Below are positions 1-12,770 of a stretch of 64,000 nt of DNA, piece by piece. The notes under the pieces are model-generated. The model did not search any database. It had not been told where the DNA came from and saw only the letters and a program-made list of their open reading frames with translations. The translations under genes were made by a program, and so were the position numbers. The stretch covers positions 16,247,350 through 16,311,349 of the forward strand of contig OY987271.1 of assembly GCA_963920665.1 (NCBI GenBank), given 5' to 3'. Source of the stretch: Straminergon stramineum. Taxonomy: Eukaryota; Streptophyta; Bryopsida; Hypnales; Calliergonaceae. How positions within the stretch are numbered: position 1 is the stretch's first letter; each line of letters opens with the position of its first letter.

Positions 1-2885
1 CCGCTTTTGGTCCACTCAACCATGCAAACATCCTTCAACCTAAGATTTTGGGTGCTATAGTTGAAGTTCGTTGAGTAAATTGTGTAACCTCATTCATAAT
101 TTTTTTGTGAAGCTTAGGTTGAGTGTTTATGTTCTTTCCATTTAGGGTTGGGTTTAGGACTTATGCGTGTTTAATCTCTTAGTTCACATGTAGAAATGGA
201 TGTTGTAATAGCATCCCTATCTATACTTACCACACCTAGTTGGGGCCAAGAGCCAAGGCACCCCCATTAATACATTAGAAGCTAATTTTAGAACACCGGG
301 CACACCCAATTTTATATGGGATACCCATGTTCACATGCATGGGAATTGGGGAGGTTTTAAAGGAGCCTCATGTGAGCAAAATTATGATTGATCTTTTATT
401 GAGTTGAAGGTCATTGCAAGAAATACCATGTAGTTTTTGTAGTGTTTTCCATAGTACCCTATTTTTTTTTCGGGAGTACTTTAGAATTACAAAAGTAGAA
501 TAAAATGGGAAAAATATGTTTAATATATAAGCCTTTACATAGAAAAATTCTCTAAGTAAGAGAACTAGAAAAGTGCAAAATCTCATGAAAATTGGCACTT
601 TCACATTTTTATTTGTAAAAAATAGGAAAATTAATTTTTTTTTAAACTAAAATTTTTCCAAGTGCGAAGAGTTGATGGTGATGAGATTTCACTAAAAGAA
701 TGATCTTAGAACCATCTTCAATGTTCAAAAATTGCACACAATGGGAGTGTTGTTTGCACTCATATGGAGGATATAAAATAATATATTTTCAAATTTTTTT
801 GTTAGATATATGCTTTCATACTATGAAAATAGACCATGAAAGTCTCAACTCTAGATCCTTAAATTTGGGGACTCCTAACATAGTAAACTCCTAAAGTGCA
901 CTTTGTGACAAACTAACAAAAATGATTTTTAAATATAGAATGATTTTTTAATTTCTAAAAAATAAGAGATTTGATTAACATCAAGTTAGACATGTTCAAT
1001 CGAAATTTCATGTTCATTGGACTTGTGCTTCAAAAGCTATAGTGAATGACAAAAGATCGCTCTCGTTGTGATGGAGAATAGGACCAATGTTCTTTGCAAT
1101 GACCCTTGATTGGATTCATAATGGTTGGAACACTGTTAAAGGGTGTAGGGCAAAATTTTTGGATTTGGAGTGGCTAATTCCACCGCATGCATTGGAGCTA
1201 CAATCAAGGTCACAATGGGGAGGCATGGAGTCAAAGCTTTACAATATAATGAGGAGAGTAGGAGGTTGGCCAATAGTGAGGAGAGTAGGAGCCGCAGTGC
1301 CCACCAAGCTGAGTTTCCCTCGGGGCTTTCACTGCCCCACGGTGACAATGCTCTGAGAGAGAACAATGGATTTGGTAGACACCTAGACAATGATCGTTAT
1401 AAAAAAAAAATTCAATAAATTAGATTTGCAGTGAGCCACAATCAATGTCTTAAATAGTAGTAATGGAATGATTATTGACTACAATAGGAGCTTTCATCCT
1501 TTGAATGTAAATTCATTGCACAAAGTGATTTTTTAGGCCTCCATGTCAGAGCCATGCAAAAAAGTATTGTGACTACTTCAAGTGATTAGGACGTCCATTA
1601 TGGATACACTCATACACTTTTTGTTGGTTTGGAGGTAGTCTAGAGACTCTTCTAGACCCCATAAAAAAAATTCATATTTTTTCGAAAAAATAGTATTTCA
1701 ATTGCTCTCACCATTTCTCACATTTGTCTAATTTTTTTTAATTCAGCAATGATATGAAGGCAAACTCCTAATTCTTACCATGATAGGTTGTTCTACCTTA
1801 ATTCTTTTGTCTATTTTCTCTCAATGGTGGATGGTTATTACAAGATGTTGATGTTTTCAATTGTGGATGTTGATCAATCTGTCTAATACATTTTACAATT
1901 TTTACAAAGAAATAATTGTGTATTTTGATCAAAATGAATTGTCTAGTCAAAAAATAACTTATTTAAAATTGTAGTCCACAAAGACTATGACCAAGGGGCC
2001 ACAACATTCTCAAAAAGTCTTGAAGCAAAGGTATCCTACTACATTGCCATTGTATCAAGCATTATTCATTGTCTATTAGCATGCTATTCCTGATGATCAA
2101 GGCTCAATTCAAGATTTATAGGATAAAAAGAGCCTCAATTCGTAGAAATGTCCCCACCCCCACCCCATTTACTAAAAAATGTTATGTCTTAGACTAATGA
2201 TTTAATGCCTAAGTGAAGGACAAGGAGAATCATTTGTCATTATCAATGACATCATTCTAACCTTTGACTACCAAAAGTAGACCAATCATGTGTCATGGTT
2301 TGTAAACAAGTTTTCTCCATTTGACTACAAAAAGCATGTGTCACCTATTTAGGAAGCTAGTGACACCTACTTTTGATAATTAAAAAAAACAAAAATTGAT
2401 TGTAAATTTAAAAAGTCACCTTAGAGTCTTGTTGCCATGAGCAAATCTCGGGTTTTGGTGTAAGTACGTAATAGGAAACAATAACCCATATCATGGTTGT
2501 AAACAAAGTTTTTTCCTTGTAGCTACCAAAAGCACGTGTCACCTGCTTTCAGTGACCAAGGAGAACAATCACTAAGCTTACCTTAGTTTTAAAAGAAAAA
2601 GTTACCTCTATGTCTTGCCGCCCAGAAGCAAACTTTCATGGCAAGTATTTGACCGAATAGGCTTCAAAAGCAACAACAAAACTTAATAAAATTATAAGAT
2701 GGATGATGTTACATTTGGAAAAAGGCTCGCAAGCTGGTTGCCTTTTATGCTGCCAAATCTCCCTCTCATATAAAGGGGCTGATGTACAGTACAGTAAAAG
2801 CAAATGAATTTTGCATTCAACATGTAAAGTATCCATCCCAAGCTTCACTACTTCACATTTCAATTTCCTTGGGTCCTTTGAACTT
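1..2885. other. Gene-free AT-rich stretch
   Basis: No frame here combines an ATG, a length above about 90 codons and plausible splice sites. The short open frames have the composition of random AT-rich DNA. A small local repeat (a 14-base GAGGAGAGTAGGAG unit twice) lies near 1250-1290. I see no RNA gene or element boundary. Confidence 0.6.
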
Positions 2886-3080
2886 TTAACCCTAAAGAGT
2901 AAGAGTCCCGGCTCTATTAGGTGGGTTCTGGATATTTCAAAAGCTTCCTGTGAAAACTGAAAAGATTAAGTGAAGAACATTCATACAGTCAAAATGAAAT
3001 TCTAATTTTTATCTATTCTTGTACAACATGATCAACTTGATCACTCTCTGCTTCATGATTTTCTTGTACAAGGTTCTAAA

Positions 3081-3236
3081 TTAATTTTACCCTTGAAGGA
3101 CGCTGAGGCCAAAAAGTGGTCGATGGATGACTTCATAGTTCCGTGTTGGAACAAGAATGCACCTATTGTTGGTCCAATCATCAGAGCATTTGGATGACTA
3201 TCTTGATCATGAGGGGCTGTTTCCTTTAAGGGTTAA
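3081..3236 (-). mobile_element. TTAA-C family element, reverse-oriented copy
   Basis: Read on the minus strand, this matches the units at 31.5 and 32.3-32.6 kb (shared core GACCAATAGGTGCATTCTT-like, then a 'gaagtcatccatcgaccac' stretch). It ends at TTAA (3233-3236) after CCTTTAAGGG, and another TTAA lies at its other side near 3081. It is a short, non-coding relic of a repeated TTAA-bounded element. Confidence 0.55.
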
Positions 3237-4340
3237 GAAAGAATAAAAGGGAAGATAAAAGAAAAAAACAGCAAAAAGGAAGATCTTATGTCTAGATTCT
3301 TCTCTTGCCATAATTCATTCGGTCTCTCCATTTCCAGATTCCCCGCCATTCCCCTCCCTCCACGAAACTCTCCCCGGGTTCAAAAATCATAGAAACCCGC
3401 ATGTCTCATCATCCCTGTTGGGTCAAGCCTTTCTCCGCAGAATCTCAGTGACTCAGCTCCCTCGCTCGCTTCTCCCAGTGGCTCCCCTTTCTAAATCCTC
3501 CCACGGCCCACCCCCACCCCAAAAGCAACAAAGAAAATGATTGCTATCTATCTATCTACAGTAGACTAACTTAACTTCGGTGAAGTGCAGAAGCCGCATT
3601 CTTTTTCGGACCTTTCCCTAGCTCCGACTGTGGTCCCAGGAACTGACTGATGAGTGACCCATCGGCCAAGCACACGGACCCACTCTCGTCACACTCGTCC
3701 AAAAGCGCCTAGCCTACTGTAGTTTTCTGATCCAGATGGGCAATTGAATTCAACTGAACGCTGATATAACAACAATCAGGTGCGGCAAAGCTGTCATGCG
3801 CGACTCAGCATGCACCTTCGATCCGCATCGATGCATACCACGGGAGATATTATTATTAACTTATCCCGTAGAGAACTGACGCTACAGTAGGAAGGTGCAT
3901 GGGCAATGAAGGGAATCACGTTTAGTTTCTTATCCTCCCGTCTTTTTCCAGACGAGAAAAAGTAGACGTCGAGCTAGGGGAATGGAAGAATCTCTCCGCT
4001 CCGTCAGTCCTTCATGGATTCCGCCCGGGATTCCGTCATTCCGGTCCATCTTCTTCTCACATCGATATGACGATATCAGTCATTGAAGTTCGGCCTTTTG
4101 TTTCCTGATCTCCTGAAAGGGCACGAGATCCGCTTTAGCTTTCGGTTTCAAGTCCAGGGATTCACGGAATTGTACTACTTGGGCGGGCTTATGTGGAAAG
4201 TACAGTGCAGGATAGGTTCTTCATCGGCGGACGGCACCTTCCGATCTCCTCCCCGTCCATGTGCATTATGAGTGATCCACTGCAAAGCTACTGTACAAGA
4301 GTGGCGTCATGGAAGAAGTTAGTGCGCAGATTTTAAGTAT
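3237..4340. other. GC-richer stretch, no gene resolved
   Basis: Base composition rises clearly compared with the flanks, with C/T-rich runs and a small (ATCT)n run near 3545. No long open frame or convincing exon is present. It could be an old gene flank or promoter, but nothing in the sequence settles this. Confidence 0.4.
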
Positions 4341-5699
4341 CCTGTTACCCCACCCGGGTTCTCTTTTTCTTTTTGGAAACAACTCAAGCAAATGAAACGG
4401 GATTTCATGGCAAAGGAAAATACAAAGTCACCAGCCACTCAAGTGGTCTGGCCGGAGGGGGAATACTGCCCCACCCGGTTACAGTTTCCACTTTCAAGAC
4501 GGGTTTGACGAAACGAAAGTTCAACATTCAACAGATATTTCGTTAAAATGGCAGTATTCATACGCCATTTTTTCATTCATTTTCTAGGGCTGGTATAGAT
4601 TTCAAACCGCATGGTCTAAAATCTAGGGGGATTATACATTTCAGAACGCACGGTCTAAACCTGAAAGTGCCAAGTTTGCAAAATATTGCCATTTTAACGA
4701 AATATCCGTTATTCCAATTTACTTTAGTTTGTTTGGATTTCAAATTTTCATGCATTGGAATGGTTATTCATCCATTGATTAACCTAAGTTGTCTTTACAT
4801 TCACGAATGAACAACATTTCATCCAATTGGAGAATTGGTGTCATTTTTGTAATTTCAAAAAATCATAAATTTGTATTTCTAAAGACATGCAACATTCTCA
4901 TTTTTTTGATTAATTTATTGCAAAATCCACCTTAGCATAGCTTAATTAGGATATGTGAACCATAATATTCTTGATAGTCCTAGATATTATTCTCCTTGGA
5001 TCCAAGAAACTAAGGTATCTCTTGTTGGATACCTAGGGGGTGTATATATTAAAATACAACCAAATGAGTGCCTACCACAACTATGACGGGCAGCTCTTTT
5101 CATGGAAGTCAAAGCCCACTTTTGATCTAGTTAGGAATGTTATGTCTAATAAACAAAGATGCACTATTTGTTTGATGTCCAAAATCAATGTAGATTGATA
5201 TTTTGAGGTGTATACCTCAAAATATAACTAACACTTGGCAAATTTGAAAAATCTACAATTAGCAAGTGAGTCTTTGGTGAATTGATAGTTTTGTAGTACA
5301 AAGTAGTTGCTTGGCAAATTTATAACCTCTTCTAATTTTACAATAACTTTGGTATTTAGTTGTCTTTGTTAGAATAGATTATGAATCAATGTAGTTCTAA
5401 ACCATAGAGAAAAAACTACCTTCATTCACCAACTGAATTTGTGAACCTTAGATACTAACAACAAAGAAGAAATATGGAATTTAGAAAATTGATTGGATAG
5501 TAAATAAATGGGAAGCAAAATGATGAAGCAAATGTCAAATTTGGTGAAAAAAGAAAAATTTGAGGTGGAAAAAAAATTTCCAATGAAAATAGGAGGGTCT
5601 TGAAAGATCTTTCACTTATTCCCAATCTCAAAAGTAGTAATTATTTTGGACTTTCAACTCGTGTTGTTCAACCTAATATATTCATTGTTGTAGAGGCAA
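4341..5699. other. Gene-free stretch with a LINE-tail fragment
   Basis: Around 4365-4420 is a short copy of the window's recurrent LINE tail, recognisable by AAATGAAACGGGATTTCATG after a pyrimidine run. The rest is AT-rich with no coding signal. Confidence 0.45.
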
Positions 5700-6571
5700 A
5701 TAATTAATATTTATGAGAAAATTGGGTTCAAAACAATTTCAATATTCTCTGAAATTTGTTGATTTCTATGGAAAATATTCTCTTGACTTTGAAAAATAAC
5801 TTCCCAATGATTTCCTATCCTTAGTTTCAAAATTATTTTTTTGACAATATATAGTTTAGCTACAGTATAAAGTTGTTTCATTGGCTTGGGTACAAAATTG
5901 ATACAAAAAATGATAAGGTAAAATATTGAGGAGTTGAAATGGTATTCTGTGTTGCTTCTAATCAAGGTTTTCCTCCCATAAAGGATTGGAGTACATTCTA
6001 GCATATATTGTGAAAAACTCACACATTTTAGGTCAATGAGAAGGAAATGAAATAATTTATCTTTTTTGAATTTAGTTATACAAATTTGTACTACACCACT
6101 ACCATGGTAACATGTTGAAAAATTTTCAAGAACTTTTGCTGGATGGAGCAAAAGGTTATAATGTTTGAAGTTAGAAGAATTATTTTTTCAACCCTACCCA
6201 ACAAGGCCAAGAGACTTTAACTCCTAGAATGAACTTTTTGCAAGATATATAGTGTTGTTTATGTGATAGTAGTATCCTCTATTATATGGTTTACATACTC
6301 ACCAAATTTTAGATATAGATGTAGAGTTTAACAAAAGATTCCAATTTTTCCAAATTGCCCGGACTTTTGAAGGCAATATAACCTTTGATTTGGACTCATA
6401 ACATTGCCTCAATTGTCTGGACTTTTAGGGGCACTATAACATAATTTGATCTAGACACATAATTTATTAAAAAATTAAAATCCCAATAAGGCATATGTCC
6501 ACACCTTGTGTCAAAATTTCAAAAAATTTCATTCAAAATTGGCTATTGGCTACATAGGATCAAGGGGTTAA
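5700..6571 (+). mobile_element. Degenerate TTAA-A family element
   Basis: The right half resembles the element at 50.26-50.83 kb: both carry GGTTATAATGTTTGAAGTT / GATTATAATGTTTGAAGTT, then an 'aactcctagaatga' stretch, then a second half rich in 'cataacctttgatttgg'. The right end is GGGG followed by TTAA at 6568-6571. I could not find the left TIR, so the left boundary is approximate. Non-coding. Confidence 0.45.
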
Positions 6572-7940
6572 TCTAATTCTTTTTATACGACATATGACAT
6601 AATGATTAGGTCCGTCCCAAGAGACTCTTCAATAACAAGGTAGAGTGGGGTAATAACATAACCTCCATCTCTCCCTCCATAATAACACACGATAGACCCT
6701 ACAAGTAGTGCATGCCGTGAGAACTTTGGTTGTCTAGGTTGTCAACCAATGATTTAGAAAACACAGGCGAACTAACCCGGAAGATTGAAACCCACTCCCT
6801 CTTCACTGCTGTAAAGTCATCACGAATTTCAGGTAAGACAACACACATTGTCCAGTTCTGAGTGGTCCAACATGTGACCCACTTTAAGGCCGAGCTAGCT
6901 ACTCCAAACATTTTTCCATAGGCTTTGATGGCTGTGCACAGCAAGACTTTTGGGGAATATCATTTATTCTTCTCCTAGAGATTCAGACCAAAAGGAACAG
7001 TCCACTAGAGTGAGCTTCGGAAACTCAAACCCAACAACCATAGTCCAATCAAAACCCCGCTTATGGATGACTAGTAAACGTGTAGATAATACTTTCCAGG
7101 CTTTCAGGTTATGGCGGAAAGCTAACCCCACTCGCAGTGGTGGAATTCCCGAGACCTAAAAGATCTAAAAACCCCATACTGTACTTAACTTACTTCCAGT
7201 GACAACGCTTTCCTTCATTCTAATGAATTTAAGTAATAGAAAAAAGTAGCAAGAGAACCACCTCGAAAGAACACTGAGTGACATGAAATCATCAAGTCAA
7301 GCAGTGGACAGAAGAAGGAGAAGAAGGAAAAGTAATAATAATAATATTCATCTCGATCAAAAAATTTATCATTCAATTGATCAGTCACATGAATGGTACA
7401 AAGGGCTTTTGAACAAGAGGAGTCTAACGCTACGGTGATGGAATTCAATCTGGCAGGTGAAAGCTGGCAAGCTCTCCACATAGAGACAATGCATACACAA
7501 AGTTGGCCAGCAGCATATACGGTTGGTTTATGTACACGAGAGCATTTGAACGTTGCTCTTGATCTAGAAACCCCTCCTGTGATGCTCTCTCTCCATTCAA
7601 ATGGGGTCTGAAGCTGGGGTACTAGCTATAGCAATAGTATAGGGCGACCAAAAGGGTAATGAAACACAAAGCATTTGGTCTATTTCAACCGGAACCAAAG
7701 AGGAAACTAAAAGTGATTGCACCTCCAGTACATGGGATTCGGTCTTGTACTTTCATGGGCGCTGGCTGTGTGTGCCGAAATGAGAACCCAAGCAGGCAGG
7801 AAAAATCATCACAAAATCAGGTGAAAATTGCTAGGAAACTCTCGAGGAGAAGTGCACTCTCAGAACTCCCTCCCCCACTCACTAATCGGAGGCGGAAATT
7901 TAATCAATCAATCCGCCATTCTTCGTTGTAAAATCTTCCC
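6572..7940. other. 3' flank of the Gln-rich gene, probable 3' UTR in part
   Basis: Moderate GC sequence downstream (on the minus strand) of the stop codon at 7941. It holds short open frames on both strands, the longest a 72-codon ATG frame at 7393-7611 on the plus strand, but no splice-supported exon. Part is probably transcribed as 3' UTR of the minus-strand gene; no clear AATAAA signal was seen. Confidence 0.4.
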
Positions 7941-9773
7941 TCACAAGTGAAGTTCCGTGTCCACGTCGTCATGCATCAAGTCTGGCACTTCTTGACTCCG
8001 TCTGTAGGTGTCATTGAAAAGCAAGCTTTTCGTGACGACGGCCTCCGTCGTGGTTGCAGGGTTCAAGTTCGAGCTCTGTCGTGTAAATGTGCTGAAAGCC
8101 GATTTTGAGCTTTGCGGCAACATGTGAAAGCTGTTCCCAAATGCAATCTGCACATACATGAATTCCCCATTCATATGTGAGAAAAGAAAAAAAAATCCAA
8201 CGAACTGAAGTTTGGCTTCCCCAAGCAATCAAATTCAAGAGTACAAATTGTACCAAGTGATACCCAACCCACAATTATTGTGGGAAAGAGCCTGTCCAAA
8301 TGCTGCAATGGAATTGCAAAGTGAGAAAGGATGGATGCAGTAAGTAATTACCTGAGACGCATTCGGAAGAGAAGACAAATTTGGTTGAGGGATGTGAGCC
8401 CCCACGCGCCCTGAGAAATTATCCAAACTCATTTCCGAGTCATCACTTCTGAAATGGTCCGGCACGCTCTTAAACTCCACCGACTGTCCCCCCGTCTTGT
8501 CACACCTCGAAGACACCACAACAGAGCCCAGCAACCCCATCTCCGGAGCAGGGGGGCCGTTCAACTGAAAGCTAGTAAACGACGGAATTTGCTGGGGAGG
8601 AACAGCAAATTCTGGCACACGGTGGCGCTGCTGCTGCTGCTGCTGCAACGCAGGCTGATACTCCACCACTTTCGGTGCCTGGTGCTGAAACGGCTGCTGC
8701 TTCGGCGGCATGTACATCAGAGAAGGATTCTTCGTTCCAATCTCGTTTCCAAGCGTCCAGCCAGCAGAGGGCCTAGACTCTTGACTGGCACCCCAGCTGA
8801 GCTCCTGTTTGCTGGAATAGAACTGCTCGGAGACCTCATTTGGAGGAGGAGCCATCACTTGAGGCTGCTGCTGCTGTTGAAAGGAATAAAAACCAGCAGT
8901 CGTGGGAACAAAATGACGAGATTCGTGAGAAACGGGAGGAGGGGGTGGGGGCATGGAGTTGGAGACCTGCTGCGGCTGCTGCTGCTGCTGCACCGACATG
9001 GACCATTGCGAAGGGTAAATCTGCACTTGTTGTGGTTGGTTGGCGGATTTCTGCATCTCCGCTTTGTGCCTCTCCATCTGGGCAAACTTTTGCTGCAGAA
9101 GGGCGATGGTGGAAGGCTCTGTGGATGGTTCATCTCTGTGTTGTTGCCCTGCGAAAGCCCGCACATTCCATTCGGCTTGCTCTTGGCTGGCGTGCTCTTG
9201 CTCGTTCCTGTTGTACGCTTGTCTCAGTTGATCCAGCATGGCGAGGGAGGGTTGATGAGACTGCTGCTTCGACTTGGGAGCCATGCCTGCATCATCAAAG
9301 GAACAACTGTGAGAAAGAATCTTCGAGCATTGAGGAGTTGGAAAAAGCATTCTAATCAGAGAGTGGGCAAACATCAAACGAACAAACTCTTAAATCAAGT
9401 CAATCTCAAGTAGTGATGATGGTAGTTCGTATTGTAATGAGGATAGTTTGTCTTGAGAGGTTTGCGTGAAAATTTGTTATTCTGAATTCAGAGCTCAAGT
9501 TACGGCTGGCTTGATCATTAGAGCCTGGATTTTCAACAAGAGGTCGTGGATTCGATCACTACCTGAGGTTCTCATGCCATTGAGAAGCTGCGCTTGCAAC
9601 ATGGCCTGCTCATGCTGGGACAATTCGCTGCTCAGAGGAAACTGGCCTTGGAGGAAGAGCTGTTCGAAGTTCAACGGAGTAGTGGGACTCCCAATGTGAC
9701 CAAATGGACTATGAGACCTGCTCTTGGTGTTGAGATGACGTTGCTCGAAATCGTTCATCATTACCACGTCCAT
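7941..9773 (-). CDS. Gln/Pro-rich probable nuclear protein, 450 aa, three coding exons
   Basis: I do not recognise the family. Coding exons are 9773-9563, 9286-8352 and 8147-7941, joined by GT-AG introns of 276 and 204 bases. Phases close exactly (211 + 935 + 207 = 1353 bases). The ATG at 9773 is the first in frame after the leader-intron acceptor. Residues 1-70 (MDVVMMNDFEQRHL...) are compositionally balanced. They are followed by short helices at about 82-150 (LAMLDQLRQAY, IALLQQKFAQMERHKAE). Low-complexity Gln and Pro runs then occupy about 152-310, with a six-Pro run at 183-188 and a six-Gln run at 285-290. The last exon is Ser/Thr-rich and ends in an acidic tail (PDLMHDDVDTELHL). There is no signal peptide, membrane segment or recognised DNA-binding domain. 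Composition suggests a nuclear co-regulator, but that is inference. A long leader intron and CT-rich leader fit a regulated gene. Confidence 0.85.
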
Positions 9774-9775
9774 GC

Positions 9776-11964
9776 CTACACCACACAACTGTTGATGAGT
9801 AACAGGTGCAAAAAAGCAAGGGATACACCTTCTCTTGTAAAGAAAGAAACGTCCACCACTATCAAATCTAAGGATATTATCTTTCTACTTGCTGCCACTC
9901 CCTTACTCTAACTTCTCTAATCACTCTCTCCCCGTAAGAAGAATTTGACCACTGTATCTTGACTTTCGCGGTGAGAATGAAGATCTCCCAAACAGGATTC
10001 TATCTCTGGGAAGAATTGTGGCCAAATTTGAGAAGTTTTGAGATTCGAGAGCAGGATAAGGTGTTCACCAAAACGTGAAGAAAAGGCAAATAAGAAGTAC
10101 TATAGGATGTCATCTCTTTTACCACATGCAGACTACTAGTGATGGTTTTTCTAGCCAACAATCTGCATCTAAACTATGATCACCTTTGGAACTGGACTTG
10201 GAGACTCCAGAAGTAGGCAACTTCCGTGACGGCTGTCCGGGTCGGATTGTCATCCTCCCTCCAGTTCGAATTTTTCTGTACTCTGGCAAGTCGAGGGGAA
10301 CACAATCCAAGAAGGAGACCAGGGTCGGTCTTGCGATTTTACCTTCAGATCTTCTCTTAAGTTTTCTAGAAAAGAATCGCGGGGAAGAAATCAACTAGAA
10401 CAACCTGCACCCATCAAGGTAACAACAGTGAGTTGGCAAATTCGGAAACAACTGCTGTATAACTTCTCGATCTACAAACACTCTGAAGACTTGCCTAGTT
10501 GCAGATCTATTCACCAACAGCAGATACTGTCTACTCGCACAGATCTCGAAATGCGAACACAACTCTGACCAAGGTCGCTTCGAGAGAACTTTCTGTTGAT
10601 TCTTCACTAGAGCGTGACGAACTGGATTTTCTTGGGAGGCTGAGTCTCAAGGTCAGAAACTGCAGTGTATCAAAACCGGATTATCTTTGGAAACTGACGC
10701 AGGGTGCACTATTTCACAACGATTCTACTGCCAGATTAAACCCGGGCTCTCAAGGATAGCAGATCTACTCCACAGTGATTTACCGAGAACGATATCTGCT
10801 CCTAGTTTCTCACAAGGAACTGCGTGCTCACGAAACACAAAGATTACCGTCAGGGCTTCACAAATTAAACAAATGATAACTCAGCTATGTTCTCGTATCC
10901 AAAAGCTTTAAGATACGTATGTGCACTGCGGGCGTAAGACTTTGAGAGTAAGTGGCAGACCCGCCATGGAATCGAAAGATAAGCCCCACGACTCGAGAAA
11001 TGAAATCCCACTGTGTTCCTTTCCTAGAGGAAGAAAAGACTCCTCAGAACTCTGTTTTTTACAGCGAAAGAAATGCGTGGGAAAATCAAAACAAGGTTCC
11101 CAAGGAAAACAGGTGCACAGTTCCAGAGCAATTTTAACTGCTTCGCCTACCAGATTCACAAAACCAGTACAGCAAAGAGAGGCTACATCTCACTACTAAC
11201 TCAAATCATCAGCCACAGTTCGATGTTACGAGTTGAAGGCATTTACTTCGGTTTGCTTCCTGATGAAGGATAGCTTTCGACGGTCCCCGATAGAATTTGC
11301 CTGGAGTAAGTTTAACCCCACCACATCTTTCTAAACGACAGGTGATTCTTCCATAGTATACCTCTGTTGCTCTAAAAGATAGCTCTATTTCGTTATTTTC
11401 AAGTTTGGTATCCACGAAAGAAACGAAGACCACAGAGGAACCCGAAAGCTATCCAATTACACATTCTCCAAGAAGCTTTCTGCGTGAGCAGATCTTTACA
11501 CAAGAAAATGATCAGAATCCTCTTGCGCAAATTCAGAAAACGTCCGAACTAAATCACGAACGCAGCAAAGAGAAACGTTCATTACCAAGTCTTGACTACA
11601 TCGAACCCCAAATCCACAAAATTCCTCCTACCCCGATACCCAAAGACTAACTCCCACACATCATCGGAACCAATCTCTCAATGAAACTGTCAAAACAAGA
11701 ACAGAAAGCACCAGCTCAAAACTCCCAAAACTCCCAAAACTTGCGAAGCTCTCAACTTGCAACCTTCCCGAAGCTCTCGAATCTCTCCAGACTCTCCAAA
11801 CTCTCAAATCTTTCAAATCTCTCTCGCGCAACTGTTTCTCTCTCAAGCCTCCAGCCAGATGCACACCCACCCAACTCCAAGCCACAGCACCTTTCTGCAA
11901 CTCATGTCACCTGCAAAGGCACACAAGATCAAACCCACCACAACTAGAGCTCCAATAATCTTAC
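9776..11964 (-). other. Intron in the 5' leader of the Gln-rich gene
   Basis: Donor CAGG|GTAAG at 11964 and acceptor GTGTAG|GC at 9777-9776 bracket a 2.2-kb intron just before the ATG. Another acceptor (CAACAG) lies 13 bases upstream. Composition is richer in G+C and more complex than the AT-rich intergenic DNA, as expected of transcribed sequence. The many open frames on the plus strand here have no splice or start support. Confidence 0.65.
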
Positions 11965-12150
11965 CCTGGATCCCAATCTTCTGCTGCCGTTGCTGCTGCT
12001 GCTGCTGTTCCTGTTCCTGCAGAGCTGTGCTACAAGAAGAAGAAAGCAATCTGAGCGTGATCTGAAGAGGAGAGGAGAGGAGAGGAGAAGAGAGAAGAAT
12101 GGCGTGGTAGATGGAAGGTTAGGTGGGATTTGAGAGATGGGGAGGAGCCA
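11965..12150 (-). other. 5' leader exon of the Gln-rich gene
   Basis: On the minus strand this has a long CT-rich tract (TCTCCTCTCC repeats at 12062-12100), then a CAG-rich stretch, then a canonical donor. There is no ATG in frame. The CAG run (Gln codons if translated) is in phase with the downstream ATG exon across the splice, so an upstream or non-AUG start would add a Gln-rich N-terminus. The simplest reading is a non-coding leader. The start of transcription is estimated from the TATA-like box. Confidence 0.55.
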
Positions 12151-12171
12151 AAAGAGCAAGTACCTCTTTGT

Positions 12172-12182
12172 GAATATAAAAA
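12172..12182 (-). promoter_or_regulatory. TATA-like box of the Gln-rich gene
   Basis: TTTTTATATTCAC on the minus strand lies about 30 bases ahead of the estimated leader start and just upstream of the CT-rich leader. This is a positional inference. Confidence 0.4.
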
Positions 12183-12264
12183 CGTTGCAATGAGGAAAGT
12201 TTGCATCATCTGCGCGTGACGAAGGCTGGTAAGGTAAGATAGTAGTTTGTATTTAGTCTGGGTA

Positions 12265-12292
12265 GGCAGGCAGGCAGGCAGGCAGGCAGGCA
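12265..12292 (+). repeat. (GGCA)7 microsatellite
   Basis: Seven perfect GGCA units directly upstream of the Gln-rich gene's putative promoter. Confidence 0.9.
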
Positions 12293-12639
12293 AGCAGCTG
12301 CCACTCTTGTGCAGCATGGGGCCTGCAAAAGGGGGGCGCCCTTCATGACTGACTGACTGACCTGGTGTTGTCCACTCTCGCCCCTTTTTCCTCCCCTTTT
12401 GCCATGTTTTACCTTACCCTGCTTTTGCGCTTCTTCTGTCAGAGAGGCAGTTGTCTCTTGGGGAATAAAACAATAAACACTTGTCCTCAGTTAACTTAAC
12501 TTACTCTGGGTAGGAACTCGAGTGAGAATAGTGAAAGTAATCAAACTAAGTTACAGTCAGTGACCGGCGTCTTGCAGAGAACCAGTACTCCATTAAGATA
12601 GGGGCTCCTGTCCTGGACACCAATTACAACTGAGCATAG

Positions 12640-12770
12640 GTATGATGATGCAAAAATAAAATTTTCGTATTGGGTCTTATTTAACTTAATGGCAAGTGAA
12701 AAGAGGATTCCAACACACTTTAGCATGCATGATTTGGACACCATACGAATAAGTTATCAATTTTAAAAAG
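12640..12770 (-). repeat. Dispersed repeat, inverse partner of 14870-14965
   Basis: Its reverse complement matches 14.87-14.96 kb (shared GTTGGAATCCTCTTTTCACTTGCC-like core and 'ataacttattc' stretch). A third diverged copy lies at about 22.29-22.40 kb. No TIRs were found and no coding content is visible. Confidence 0.6.

Noticed and set aside
3237..4340. GC-rich block as a possible gene or long terminal repeat
   Set aside because: No long frame, no second copy in the window, and no TG...CA ends with target duplication were found.
8454..9413. 319-codon plus-strand open frame over the Gln-rich gene
   Set aside because: It is antisense to the well-supported minus-strand exon. Its Leu/Arg-rich composition is the complement of CAG/CCN codons, and it has no splice or domain support.
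10186..11650. Series of plus-strand open frames inside the 5' leader intron
   Set aside because: They overlap each other in several frames, lack matching splice sites on that strand, and lie inside a canonical minus-strand intron.
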